Source: Chryseobacterium edaphi (GTDB lineage Bacteria > Bacteroidota > Bacteroidia > Flavobacteriales > Weeksellaceae). Taken from it: a stretch of DNA of 64,000 nt. The translations under genes and the position numbers were made by a program. A model generated the notes under the pieces. That model ran no database searches and had not been told where the DNA came from. It saw only the letters and a list, made by a program, of their open reading frames with translations. How positions within the stretch are numbered: position 1 is the stretch's first letter; each line of letters starts with the position of its first letter. This document shows positions 34,751-44,360 of the stretch, piece after piece. The DNA is taken from assembly GCF_025628985.1 (NCBI RefSeq), contig NZ_JAOTEM010000001.1:806001-870000 (forward strand), read 5' to 3'.

Positions 34751-37700
34751 ATGGCAATATCAGTAAAATTTAAATACATATCTGTGTTAGATAAAATCAT
34801 AAAATTTAGTATCAACAACAAGATTGTCATTGGTATTATGACCATGTTGTTGATCATTTGGGGAGTTTGGAGCGCAACAAAACTTCCCATCGACGCAGTT
34901 CCGGATATTACCAATAATCAGGTTCAGATCATCACTGTATGTCCAACATTGGCAGGACAGGAAGTCGAGCAATTGGTTACGTTTCCTATAGAACAAAGTA
35001 TTTCTAATGTTCCCGATATCGAAGAAACGAGAAGTATTTCAAGATTCGGACTTTCAGTCATTACGGTTGTTTTCAAAGAAGAAGTTGATGTCTACTTTGC
35101 CCGTCAACTGATCAGTGAAAAATTAAAAGAAGCTGCCGAAGAAATTCCCAAAGGAGTCGGAACACCTGAATTGGCTCCTGTAAGTACTGGTTTGGGTGAA
35201 GCGTACCAATATATTTTACATCCGAAAAAAGGAAGTGAAAATAAGTATTCAAGTAAAGATCTCCGCACCATGCAGGATTGGATCGTGCGAAGACAGCTCA
35301 ACGGAACACCGGGAGTTGCAGAAGTCAACAGTTTCGGAGGCGAATTAAAACAATATGAAGTTGCAGTCGATCCAAACCGGCTTCGGGCCATCGGAGTAAG
35401 TATTTCTGATATTTTTACTGCGCTTGAAAAAAATAATCAGAATACAGGAGGAGCTTACATCGATAAAAAACCAAATGCCTATTTCATCCGTGGAATCGGA
35501 GTGGTGACGTCTTTAGAAGATATAAAAAACATCTCGGTAAAAAATGAAAACGGAAGCGTTCCTGTTTTTGTGAAAGATGTTGCTGATGTCCGTTTGGGAA
35601 GCGCAGTTCGTTATGGTGCAATGACTTACAACGGAAAAGTAGACGCGGTTGGAGGTATCGTAATGACTTTAAAAGGTGCAAACAGCAATGAGGTTGTCAA
35701 TTTAATTAAAGCTAAAATCCCGACCATTCAGAAATCGCTTCCCGATGATGTTTTGATAGAACCATTTTTAGACAGAACAGATTTGGTAGGAAGAGCAATC
35801 AAAACCGTTGAAAAAAACCTGATTGAAGGGGCTTTGATTGTTATTTTCGTACTTGTGATTTTTCTGGGAAATCTCCGTGCAGGACTTATTGTTGCTTCGG
35901 CGATTCCTTTGTCTCTGCTTTTTGCTTTGGGAATGATGAATGTTTTCGGAGTGAGCGCCAATTTAATGAGTTTAGGAGCGATTGATTTTGGTTTGATCGT
36001 CGATGGTGCAGTTATTATTGTAGAAGCAACACTTCATCATTTAGGATTAAGGAAATCCACCCAAAGATTAACTCAGATTGAAATGGATGAGGAAGTTTTT
36101 CTTTCTGCTTCAAAAATAAGAAACAGCGCGGCTTTTGGTGAAATTATTATCTTGATTGTTTATATTCCTATTCTTACTTTGGTGGGTGTGGAAGGGAAAA
36201 TGTTCACACCGATGGCTAAAACAGTCGGGTTTGCAATTTTGGGAGCATTGATTCTTTCCCTCACTTATATTCCAATGATGAGCGCATTGTTTTTGTCTAA
36301 AAATCAATCAAATAAAAGGAATTTTTCTGATAAAATGATGGAAAAGCTGCAAAGTGTTTATCAGCCATTATTAAGAAAAGCTATAAAAATTAAAGGAATT
36401 ATTGTTTCGGTTACGGTTGTTTTATTTGCAATCAGCATATTTATATTCAGCAGAATGGGAGGGGAGTTTATTCCGCAGTTGCAGGAAGGTGATTTTGCAT
36501 TTCACTGTATTTTACCACAGGGAAGTTCGTTAAGTCAAAGCATTGAAACATCGATGCAGGCTTCGAGGATCATAAAAGAGTTTGATGAAGTAAAAATGGT
36601 GATTGGAAAAACAGGTTCTGCAGAAGTTCCTACAGATCCGATGCCGCCCGAAGCAACAGATTTAATTATTGTTTTAAAATCTCAAAAAGACTGGAAAACA
36701 AAAAAATCCTATGACGAATTAGCAGATGAAATTTCTGAGAAATTAGAATTAATTCCGGGAGTGTTTTTTGAGAAAAATCAACCCATTCAAATGCGTTTCA
36801 ATGAGTTGATGACGGGAATCCGACAGGATGTCGCTGTAAAAATATTTGGCGAAAATCTGGACTCCCTTGCTGTTTATGCAGATAAGGTTGGAAAAGTCAT
36901 TCAGACGGTTGAAGGAACGACCGCTCCACAGATTGAAAGAATAAGCGGACTTCCACAGATCAATGTAGAATATGACCGTGTAAGAATGGCCAATTATGGT
37001 TTGAATATCGAAGATGTCAACAATGTCTTAAGTACTGCTTTCGCAGGGAAAAGTACAGGTCAGGTTTTTGAAAACGAAAGACGTTTTGATCTGGTTGTGC
37101 GTCTTGACAGTCTTCACAGAACCAATATAGATGATGTGAATAATCTCATGGTTTCTACCAGCTCAGGAAACCAGATTCCGCTTTCGCAAATTGCGAATAT
37201 CAGTTATAAACTGGGTCCTGCACAAATTAGTCGTGAAGAAGGAAAAAGAAGAATCGTAATTGGCTTTAATGTGAAAAATCGTGATGTAGAAAGTGTTGTC
37301 AATGATATTCAGGAAAAATTGGATCAGAAGGTTAAACTTCCTTCAGGATATTATTTTACGTATGGTGGACAATTTGAGAATCTGAAGGCCGCAAGCAAAC
37401 GTTTGATGATTGCAGTTCCGGTTTCTCTACTTCTTATTTTTATGTTGCTGTATTTTACATTTAATTCTTTTAAACAGGCAACTTTGATTTTTACCGCAAT
37501 TCCCATGAGCGCAATCGGTGGAATTTTCGCGTTGCTTGTAAGAGACATGCCTTTCAGCATCAGTGCAGGAATAGGATTTATTGCTTTGTTCGGTGTCGCG
37601 GTTCTCAACGGAATCGTTTTAATTGGAACCTTCAATCAATTGGAAAAAGATGGCGAAACCGATATTTTAAAAAGAGTTTTTGAAGGAACAAAAGTAAGAC

Positions 37701-39148
37701 TGCGCCCAGTTTTAATGACGGCTGCAGTTGCTTCTTTAGGATTTTTACCGATGGCAATTTCTACAGGAGCAGGAGCGGAAGTGCAGAAACCTTTGGCAAC
37801 CGTTGTAATCGGTGGTTTGATCACAGCAACTTTTTTGACATTATTCGTTTTACCAATGTTGTATATTATTTTTAATACAAAATTCAACAGAAAGACTATT
37901 AGAATAAAAACTTCAACGACAGTTATCATTTTAGGATTTTTATTTTTCGGACAAACATTCAATGCGCAGACAACCGAAGTTTTAACGGTTGAGAAAGCCA
38001 CGGAAATAGCGTTGAGAAATAATTATTTAATTCAGTCAAAAGATCTGGATATTAAAGTTTCTGAAGCTTTGAAACCAACTGCCAATGAACTTCCGAAAAT
38101 GAATTTAAATGCGCAGTTAGGGCAATACAACAGTCCGAAATTTGATCAGTCGTTTTCCATTTCGCAGAGTATTCCGTTTCCGACTTTGTTTAAAGCGAGA
38201 AAAGATCTGATTGCCGAAGAAATTAAAGCAAAACAAATCAATAGAGAAATTTCTGCAAATGAATTAGCAAAACAGATCAGAACGTATTTTTACCAAATAG
38301 AATATCTGCAATATAATCAATTGAAGCTTATGAAAATGGACAGTCTTTATCAGGATTTTATTAGAATCGCTACAGTAAGATATAAAGCAGGAGACATTAA
38401 AAAAATTGAAATCAATACGGCAGAAACTCAAAAAGGAGAGATCAGTCTTCTATTGAATCAAAATAAAGTATATCTCGATAATGCATATAAAAATCTGAAA
38501 ATGCTTCTTAATATTTCTGATCAATTTGAAATTCCCCAAATTAAAAATTACCAACCCTTGAAGGCTGAATATGTTTTAGACAGTTCTGCAATAGCCAATC
38601 ATCCGACTGTAAAAGCATTTTATCAGGAAATGGAAATTGCAGAAAAGAGTAAAAATGTTGAAAAATCTCAAGGTTTGCCGGAATTTAACTTAGGTTATAC
38701 CAATCAGTCACTTACCGGATTTCACACGCTCAACGGACAGGAAAAATATTTTGATTCCGGAAACCGTTTTCATGTTGCCAATGTTGGAGTTTCAATTCCA
38801 TTGACTTTCGGAGCTACAAGAGCGAGAATTCAGTCTTTGGAATATCAGAAACAAATGGCAGAATCCAACGCAAAACTTCAGCAAAAGCAACTTACCACTC
38901 AGCTGGAAAATGCATTCAGTCAGTATAATCAGGATGTTTTACAATATGAATATTATGTTAATCAGGCTTTACCAAATGCAGAGAAAATCGTGAAAGCCGG
39001 ACAACTTGGTTACAAAACAGGAGAAATTTCTTATGTAGAATATCTCTTTGCACTTCAGACGGCAACCAATATTCAGCTAAAATATCTGGAATCAATTCAG
39101 CAGGTGAATCAGTCTGTTATTACTATTAATTATTTAATCAACAAATAA
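34751..39148 (+). CDS. CusA/CzcA-type heavy-metal RND efflux pump fused to a TolC-like outer membrane channel
   Basis: The 1465-residue protein contains a full RND pump (1-1050). It opens with a first membrane helix (IVIGIMTMLLIIWGVWSA), has PIDAVPDITNNQVQI, the transmembrane proton-relay segment MSLGAIDFGLIVDGAVI, and a second helix bundle ending near 1045 (FLTLFVLPMLYIIFN). After it comes a hydrophobic helix (VIILGFLFFGQTFNAQ, about 1057-1072) that looks like a signal peptide, then an outer-membrane efflux (TolC/CusC) domain to the end with heptad-rich helices. The fused plan is known in Bacteroidota. It exports divalent or monovalent metal ions (Cu, Zn, Co, Cd, Ag). The adaptor gene follows one base later. 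Confidence 0.95.
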   Translation: MAISVKFKYISVLDKIIKFSINNKIVIGIMTMLLIIWGVWSATKLPIDAVPDITNNQVQIITVCPTLAGQEVEQLVTFPIEQSISNVPDIEETRSISRFGLSVITVVFKEEVDVYFARQLISEKLKEAAEEIPKGVGTPELAPVSTGLGEAYQYILHPKKGSENKYSSKDLRTMQDWIVRRQLNGTPGVAEVNSFGGELKQYEVAVDPNRLRAIGVSISDIFTALEKNNQNTGGAYIDKKPNAYFIRGIGVVTSLEDIKNISVKNENGSVPVFVKDVADVRLGSAVRYGAMTYNGKVDAVGGIVMTLKGANSNEVVNLIKAKIPTIQKSLPDDVLIEPFLDRTDLVGRAIKTVEKNLIEGALIVIFVLVIFLGNLRAGLIVASAIPLSLLFALGMMNVFGVSANLMSLGAIDFGLIVDGAVIIVEATLHHLGLRKSTQRLTQIEMDEEVFLSASKIRNSAAFGEIIILIVYIPILTLVGVEGKMFTPMAKTVGFAILGALILSLTYIPMMSALFLSKNQSNKRNFSDKMMEKLQSVYQPLLRKAIKIKGIIVSVTVVLFAISIFIFSRMGGEFIPQLQEGDFAFHCILPQGSSLSQSIETSMQASRIIKEFDEVKMVIGKTGSAEVPTDPMPPEATDLIIVLKSQKDWKTKKSYDELADEISEKLELIPGVFFEKNQPIQMRFNELMTGIRQDVAVKIFGENLDSLAVYADKVGKVIQTVEGTTAPQIERISGLPQINVEYDRVRMANYGLNIEDVNNVLSTAFAGKSTGQVFENERRFDLVVRLDSLHRTNIDDVNNLMVSTSSGNQIPLSQIANISYKLGPAQISREEGKRRIVIGFNVKNRDVESVVNDIQEKLDQKVKLPSGYYFTYGGQFENLKAASKRLMIAVPVSLLLIFMLLYFTFNSFKQATLIFTAIPMSAIGGIFALLVRDMPFSISAGIGFIALFGVAVLNGIVLIGTFNQLEKDGETDILKRVFEGTKVRLRPVLMTAAVASLGFLPMAISTGAGAEVQKPLATVVIGGLITATFLTLFVLPMLYIIFNTKFNRKTIRIKTSTTVIILGFLFFGQTFNAQTTEVLTVEKATEIALRNNYLIQSKDLDIKVSEALKPTANELPKMNLNAQLGQYNSPKFDQSFSISQSIPFPTLFKARKDLIAEEIKAKQINREISANELAKQIRTYFYQIEYLQYNQLKLMKMDSLYQDFIRIATVRYKAGDIKKIEINTAETQKGEISLLLNQNKVYLDNAYKNLKMLLNISDQFEIPQIKNYQPLKAEYVLDSSAIANHPTVKAFYQEMEIAEKSKNVEKSQGLPEFNLGYTNQSLTGFHTLNGQEKYFDSGNRFHVANVGVSIPLTFGATRARIQSLEYQKQMAESNAKLQQKQLTTQLENAFSQYNQDVLQYEYYVNQALPNAEKIVKAGQLGYKTGEISYVEYLFALQTATNIQLKYLESIQQVNQSVITINYLINK

Positions 39149-39149
39149 G

Positions 39150-40388
39150 ATGAAACTAAAACTTAATATTTTAAAACTATTTATCGTTTCTGTATTTCTT
39201 TTAAATTGCGGAAAGAAAGATGTCACGACTGGTTCTGAAACTGAAGTGAAAACCGAAGAAGCTGAAGATCATCATGATGAAGCTCTGAAAACCATTGCTT
39301 CAATTACGGAGGACCAAATAAAAACAGTCGGAATTACTTTAGGCAAAATTGAAATGAAAGAACTCACTTCTACTATAAAAGCTAATGGGTTGTTGAGAGT
39401 TCCGAACAATAATAAAGCCGCCATAACGTCATTGTATGGAGGTGTGATCAAAACCATCAATGTGCAGATCGGAGATTATATCAAGAAAGGTCAGGTCATC
39501 GCAACCATCGGAAATTCGGAATATATACAAGTTCAGGAACAATATCTTACCGTGAAAAACAGAATAATTTTTGCAGAGCAGGAATATAGAAGACAAAAGG
39601 AACTTTTTGACAACGATGCAGGCGCGAAAAAAAATCTTCAAAGCTCTGATTCTGAATTGAAAACTTTGCGCACGCAGAAAGCATCTCTTCAAAAGCAACT
39701 TCAGATCATGGGAATCAATCCTGCAAGTATCAACAATGGAAATTTGCGTTCAGGCTTGGTGATTACCTCGCCGATCAGTGGTACAATCAGCACCATAAAT
39801 TCTCAGATTGGTAGCTATGTGGATATTTCCTCGCCTGTCGCTGAAGTGATAGATAATGGGTCGATTCATCTTGATCTGCAGATTTTTGAAAAAGATCTTC
39901 CTAAAATGAAAGTAGGGCAGATCGTGCATTTTAAGTTGACCAATAATCCGGAGACAGAATATGATGCAAAAGTCTACAGCATCGGTTCTTCTTTTGAAAA
40001 TGAAAGCAAAACAATTTCCGTACACTGCACCGTTATCGGAAATAAATCCGGATTGATTGATGGAATGAACATCACCGGAATTGTAAGTCTGAATAAAACC
40101 ACAACTCCAGCCGTTCCCAATGAAGCTATTGTAGAAGCAGATGGAAAATTTTATGTTTTTATACAAACCAATCAACAAGCAGAAGAACATCATGAAGACG
40201 AATCAGAAAATAAAAATGAAAGCAAAAAGGTAAATTTCGAAAAAGTAGAAATTATCAAAGGTTCTTCCGATATGGGATACACGGCGATAACTCCGCTAAA
40301 GGAAATTTCAAATGATGCAAACATTGTTGTGAAAGGTTCTTTTTTTATAAACGCTAAATTATCGAATACAGGAGAGCATGAGCATTAA
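39150..40388 (+). CDS. RND efflux periplasmic adaptor (CzcB/CusB-like) lipoprotein
   Basis: The 412-residue membrane-fusion protein has a lipoprotein signal (VFLLNCGKKD, modified Cys near residue 20) and a His/Glu-rich stretch (EAEDHHDEALK) likely to bind metal. It then has the MFP pattern: barrel-sandwich halves (AITSLYGGVIKTINVQIGDYIKKGQVIATIG), a coiled-coil hairpin (about 125-190), SGTISTINSQIGSYVDISSPVAEV and a beta-barrel. A second His/Glu cluster (AEEHHEDESENK) sits near the C-terminus. It links the inner-membrane pump to the outer-membrane channel. The start follows the pump gene by one base, so the two are translationally coupled. Confidence 0.94.
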   Translation: MKLKLNILKLFIVSVFLLNCGKKDVTTGSETEVKTEEAEDHHDEALKTIASITEDQIKTVGITLGKIEMKELTSTIKANGLLRVPNNNKAAITSLYGGVIKTINVQIGDYIKKGQVIATIGNSEYIQVQEQYLTVKNRIIFAEQEYRRQKELFDNDAGAKKNLQSSDSELKTLRTQKASLQKQLQIMGINPASINNGNLRSGLVITSPISGTISTINSQIGSYVDISSPVAEVIDNGSIHLDLQIFEKDLPKMKVGQIVHFKLTNNPETEYDAKVYSIGSSFENESKTISVHCTVIGNKSGLIDGMNITGIVSLNKTTTPAVPNEAIVEADGKFYVFIQTNQQAEEHHEDESENKNESKKVNFEKVEIIKGSSDMGYTAITPLKEISNDANIVVKGSFFINAKLSNTGEHEH

Positions 40389-40410
40389 CTAAATTATAAA
40401 CCAACATTAA

Positions 40411-40440
40411 AAGTCGTCCAAAATCGGACGGCTTATTTAA
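40411..40440 (+). terminator. First hairpin after the efflux operon
   Basis: AAGTCGTCC and GGACGGCTT form a 9-bp stem with one G-T pair and a six-base loop, followed by a short T-rich stretch. Confidence 0.75.
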
Positions 40441-40480
40441 TGCTTTATTCTAAAATTATATATCTCAGATAAGATCAAAC

Positions 40481-40516
40481 AAAAAAGACAAAACACGAAT
40501 GTTTTGCCTTTTTTCA
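40481..40516 (+). terminator. Second, stronger terminator after the efflux operon
   Basis: AAAAAAGACAAAAC and GTTTTGCCTTTTTT pair over 14 bases with one mismatch around ACGAAT and end in a T-run. Two terminators in tandem should insulate the downstream Nudix gene. Confidence 0.8.
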
Positions 40517-40996
40517 ATATAAATGATTTGGTGTGTGGTGTGAAGTTTATATATAAGTCAATTATTTGTAATTCACAGATATTTTTCAGTCATCTTAAAG
40601 CTGTATCGCTTTTTAATTTCTTTAGTAAAGATAGATCAGAAATTAGACGCAAACAAGTTTATGTAGTGATGATTTATAAATCTTTACGTAGAAATTTATC
40701 AATTATTGCATTTTGACCAATATTTACAAGTTTGATAATCAGTTATTTAAAAATTTGTTTTTAGTAGACAGTAAAAAATTACGTGAATGTTAGATTAATC
40801 TCAATGAGATCTGATTTTTATTGTTTTGCCAAGTTTTAAGTTAAGTTTTGACTAAATCTTATGTAGGAGAGCTAGGAATTAACTTTATAAATCTTGATCT
40901 TTTTTATTTCTTAAATCTGAAATATAATTCAAAGATTTGTAATATTCATCGTTGTTTTGTGTTTTTTATTATCAATTGAATTTTTATATTTGTCAC
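40517..40996. other. Intergenic region, nothing but a -7 element recognised
   Basis: About 480 AT-rich bases before the Nudix gene. A short open frame in 40504-40716 overlaps the terminator and has a composition unlike the neighbouring genes, so it is not called. A TATATTTG at 40985-40992 is a good -7 box for the gene at 40997. Confidence 0.55.
40985..40992 (+). promoter_or_regulatory. -7 promoter element of the Nudix regulator gene
   Basis: TATATTTG ends four bases before the start codon, so the transcript would begin at or inside the ATG (leaderless). A TTTG at 40956-40959 is 25 bases upstream, longer than the usual 19-21, so the -33 part is doubtful. Confidence 0.5.
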
Positions 40997-41719
40997 ATGA
41001 GTTCGAGTTTTATCCATACTTATGTTTCTGTAGATTGCGTCGTTTTCGGATTCGATCGGGAAAACCAGCTAAATATTTTATTGGTTCAAAGACATTTAAG
41101 TGATGTTCCGGAACGTCAGAAAAGATTGCCTGGAAGTCTTATCCTGAGTGATGAAGATGTAGATGATGCCGCACAACGTGTTCTTCATGAGCTTACCGGA
41201 ATAAAAAAAATGGTATTGAAACAATTCAAATGTTTTGCAGATCCTAATCGTGCAAGCAGCGAATATGACATCAAATGGATGAGAAAAGAGTATAATCATC
41301 AGATCGACAGGATCATGACGGTTGCCTATCTTTCACTCTGCAAGATCGATCACAAAATCAACAGTACAAAATATGATACCGTCGATTGGTGTCCCATTAC
41401 CAAAGTTCCGTTGCTTCCTTTTGATCATAATAAAATCATTAAAGAATCTCTGGTTGAGATTAGAAAATGGATTGAGTCTGACTTTTCTATTATATTTGAA
41501 TTGCTGCCTAAGAAATTTACAATCAGACAATTGTATCAGTTATATAATGCTTTGAGTGAAAAGCATATTGATATTAAAAATTTCCACAAAAAAGTTTCTT
41601 CATTTAATTATATTATTCCTTTGGACGAAATAGAAACCAATGTTGCTCATCGTGCTGCGAGATATTATAAATTCGATGCTAAGCTTTATAAAAAAAGCAA
41701 TAATAAACTTATCAAATAA
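40997..41719 (+). CDS. Nudix-domain protein, NrtR-like transcriptional regulator
   Basis: The start at 40997 (MSSSFIHTYVSVDCVVFGFD) is chosen because the Nudix beta strand begins there and the -7 box lies just before it. The 240-residue protein combines an N-terminal Nudix-like domain (LLVQRHLSDVPERQKRLPGSLILSDEDVDDAAQRVLHELTGI, about 33-75) and a C-terminal winged helix (FTIRQLYQLYNALSEKHIDIKNFHKKV, about 170-200). The Nudix box is degenerate: the canonical GX5EX7REUXEEXGU lacks its catalytic REUXEE core (RVLHELTG). This suggests a ligand-sensing regulator of the NrtR type, controlling NAD or sugar metabolism. The target is not identifiable here. Confidence 0.88.
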   Translation: MSSSFIHTYVSVDCVVFGFDRENQLNILLVQRHLSDVPERQKRLPGSLILSDEDVDDAAQRVLHELTGIKKMVLKQFKCFADPNRASSEYDIKWMRKEYNHQIDRIMTVAYLSLCKIDHKINSTKYDTVDWCPITKVPLLPFDHNKIIKESLVEIRKWIESDFSIIFELLPKKFTIRQLYQLYNALSEKHIDIKNFHKKVSSFNYIIPLDEIETNVAHRAARYYKFDAKLYKKSNNKLIK

Positions 41720-41923
41720 ATCTGATTTTAAACTAAAAAACTCCATGTTGCTTCGGTAAGCACAGCGGCTTTGTTTTTCTTAATCAATTTGAAATTTTTT
41801 TTAAAAAAATTGTCTCACTTTGCGATTAAATAAGATTGTTTATTGTTAAAATATTGTTATGTTTTGATTTCAAGCAATGAAACAAAATATTATCCACTAT
41901 ATTTGATCTTTAATGAGAGATTT

Positions 41924-42724
41924 ATGAATGATATTAGGTTGATAGTGACGGATATGGATGGGACTTTTCTTAATTCTGAACATGAAGTAAGCCCGGAATT
42001 TCCCGAAATTTATGAAGAACTGAAAAAACGAAACATTCTTTTTGTTCCTGCAAGTGGCAGACAAATGTTGGGAATCACGAAATATTTCGGAGATAAAGAA
42101 AACGAAATGGCTTTCATCGCTGAAAACGGCGGTTACATGATCTACAAAAACAAAGAATTGTTTGCCGATAAGCTTGAAGTACAATATGTTGAAGAAATCA
42201 TTTTAGCAATACGCCAGATTGCGGGTGCAACGGTCGTTGTCTCCGGTAAAAAAAGAGCGTATTACGAAACTGAAAATCAGGAATTTATTGATTATATAGC
42301 ACAATTTTATACAGGAAATAAGCGAATAGAAGATCTTACCAAAGCTTTGGATGACAGTATTTTTAAGATCGCAGTTTACCATCTCGAAGGTTCTGAAGAG
42401 CATTTATATCCTGCCCTAAAGCAATTTGAAAAATACAATCTTGAGGTCGTAGTTTCCGGGAAATATTGGCTGGATATTATGAACAAAGATATTAACAAAG
42501 GCAATGCACTTGAAAAGCTTCAGAAAACACTCAACATCAGTCCGCAACAGACAATGGTTTTCGGTGATTATATGAATGATATTGAGATGCTGAAAAAAGC
42601 AGAATATTCCTTCGCAATGGAAAACGCCCATCCATCAGTAAAAGAAGCTGCAAAATTTGAAGCTTTGAGCAATAATAATTTTGGAGTTTTAAATACAATT
42701 AAAAATTACCTCAGTAATAATTAA
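41924..42724 (+). CDS. Cof-type HAD-superfamily phosphatase
   Basis: The ATG at 41924 starts MNDIRLIVTDMDGTFLN, so the DxDGT catalytic motif falls at residues 9-13; a longer upstream frame would add 27 unrelated residues. The 266-residue protein is a HAD-IIB (Cof) enzyme: motif I DMDGT, motif II PASGRQ, Lys in DINKGNALEKL and motif IV GDYMNDIEML. Substrates in this family are usually phosphosugars or flavin and pyridoxal phosphates. It lies between the Nudix regulator and the Kdp regulator gene without evident operon partners. Confidence 0.92.
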   Translation: MNDIRLIVTDMDGTFLNSEHEVSPEFPEIYEELKKRNILFVPASGRQMLGITKYFGDKENEMAFIAENGGYMIYKNKELFADKLEVQYVEEIILAIRQIAGATVVVSGKKRAYYETENQEFIDYIAQFYTGNKRIEDLTKALDDSIFKIAVYHLEGSEEHLYPALKQFEKYNLEVVVSGKYWLDIMNKDINKGNALEKLQKTLNISPQQTMVFGDYMNDIEMLKKAEYSFAMENAHPSVKEAAKFEALSNNNFGVLNTIKNYLSNN

Positions 42725-42845
42725 ATTCTTTTGAAATATTTAAAAGTAAAAATCTCAACGTAATATCTATCTTTGAAAAAATATTTGACAGATATTTTAC
42801 GACAAAAATGACATTTTTTCCTAATAATTTAAGAGTAACAAGGAG

Positions 42846-44198
42846 TTGAATACAGTTTTAATAATTGATGATGAAGCCAAAATAAGATCACTTTTATCAC
42901 GCATCATCAGTCTAGAAGGTTTTGAAGTTTTTGAGGCCGGAAATTTGAAAAGCGGACTCAAACGACTTGAGATTTCCAATATTGACATTGTTCTTTGCGA
43001 TGTTAAACTTCCCGACGGAAGCGGTGTCGATTTTTCAAAAACAGTGAAAGATCAATTTCCAGGTGTTGAAATTATTCTTTTGACCGCTTTCGGAAATATT
43101 CCTGATGGTGTAATGGCGATCAAAAACGGAGCTTTCGACTATATTACCAAGGGCGACGACAATACTAAGATTCTTCCGTTGCTTTATAAGGCTGCAGAGA
43201 AAGTAGCACTCAATAAACGAGTTTTACAACTTGAAAAACAGCTTGACAATAAACAATCTTTCAAAAGTATTATTGGTAAATCTGTTGAAATTACCAACGC
43301 TGTCTCTTCGGCTCAGAAAGTGGCTGTAACAGATGCAACAGTGCTTCTTACAGGTGAAACCGGCACCGGAAAAGAAGTTTTTGCACAGGCAATACATCAT
43401 GCAAGCAACAGAAGCAAGAAAAATTTCATTGCAGTCAACTGTTCGGCTTTTGGAAAAGAACTGCTTGAAAATGAACTTTTCGGTCACAAAGCAGGAGCTT
43501 TTACCGGAGCTTTGAAAGATTCCAAAGGAATTTTCGAAGAAGCCAATCTCGGAACGGTTTTTCTTGATGAAATTGGTGAAATGCCTCTCGACTTACAGGC
43601 AAAGTTACTCAGGGTTTTAGAATCCGGCGAATTTTTGAAAGTGGGAGACAGCAAGCCAACAAAAACTGATGTCCGAATCATTGCCGCAACCAACAGAAAT
43701 TTGGAAACCGAAATTGAAACCGGAAACTTCCGTGAAGATCTGTATTACCGAATCAATATTTTTACGATTAAACTACCGTCTTTGCGGGAAAGAGTAGCGG
43801 ATATTGAATCTCTGGCCGGCTTTTTTCTGAAGACTTTTTCTCACAAAATGGGAAAAAATATTTCTTCGTTTTCGGATGATTATTTAAAAGCTTTAAAAAA
43901 CCATCAATGGAAAGGTAACATCCGCGAACTTCGTAATGTGATTGAGAGAAGTGTTATCCTTACAGATTCCTCCGAATTATCAACCGATAGTCTTCCCGTA
44001 GACATTCTTGCAAAGCAGGAACATACCGAATTTTCACAAAACAAAATGATGTCTGCATTTTCTATGGCAAGCGCAGAGAGAATGCAGATACAGAAAATAT
44101 TAAAGCATACCAACGGAAACAAAGCCGAAGCGGCGCGTCTTCTCGAAATTGGCATTGCCACACTATACCGAAAGATCGAAGAGTACAGTATTTCATAA
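42846..44198 (+). CDS. NtrC-type sigma-54-dependent response regulator, likely kdp regulator
   Basis: The start codon is TTG: an in-frame stop at 42822 and the receiver beginning right away (NTVLIIDDEAKIR) leave no other choice. The 450-residue protein has a receiver domain (1-120, phospho-acceptor about D52 in VLCDVKLPD), an AAA+ sigma-54 activation domain (Walker A GETGTGKE, GAFTGA loop, Walker B FLDEIGEMP) and a Fis-type helix-turn-helix (GNKAEAARLLEIGIATLYRKI). It precedes the kdp operon on the same strand, and a separate histidine kinase gene ends the locus, so K+-responsive control of kdpABC by sigma-54 is likely. It differs from the classical OmpR-type KdpE. Confidence 0.9.
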   Translation: MNTVLIIDDEAKIRSLLSRIISLEGFEVFEAGNLKSGLKRLEISNIDIVLCDVKLPDGSGVDFSKTVKDQFPGVEIILLTAFGNIPDGVMAIKNGAFDYITKGDDNTKILPLLYKAAEKVALNKRVLQLEKQLDNKQSFKSIIGKSVEITNAVSSAQKVAVTDATVLLTGETGTGKEVFAQAIHHASNRSKKNFIAVNCSAFGKELLENELFGHKAGAFTGALKDSKGIFEEANLGTVFLDEIGEMPLDLQAKLLRVLESGEFLKVGDSKPTKTDVRIIAATNRNLETEIETGNFREDLYYRINIFTIKLPSLRERVADIESLAGFFLKTFSHKMGKNISSFSDDYLKALKNHQWKGNIRELRNVIERSVILTDSSELSTDSLPVDILAKQEHTEFSQNKMMSAFSMASAERMQIQKILKHTNGNKAEAARLLEIGIATLYRKIEEYSIS

Positions 44199-44222
44199 AA
44201 GAATGCTTCCATTCTGATAACG

Positions 44223-44248
44223 ACCCTATCATTTTGATAGGGTTTTTT
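44223..44248 (+). terminator. Terminator of the sigma-54 regulator gene
   Basis: ACCCTATCA and TGATAGGGT form a perfect 9-bp stem with a three-base loop, followed by TTTTTT. It separates the regulator from the kdp operon. Confidence 0.9.
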
Positions 44249-44360
44249 GTGTTTTCTAAATGATTGATTTGAATATAAATATCTAATTTACAGTCTCTTG
44301 TATTTTAATTTTTCTTTAAGGAATAAATCTTGGCATTACTGATTCAAAACAATTTAAAAA

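Noticed and set aside
34702..34914. Minus-strand 70-codon frame at the start of the RND gene
   Set aside because: Lies opposite the first membrane helix and the PIDAVPDI segment of the pump gene, so it is a shadow.
37351..38001. Two minus-strand frames inside the RND-TolC fusion gene
   Set aside because: Antisense shadows of the membrane-helix region; no start signals or recognisable protein.
40504..40716. 70-codon frame after the efflux operon
   Set aside because: Begins inside the T-run of a terminator, has Phe/Ile/Lys-rich random-looking composition and no promoter.
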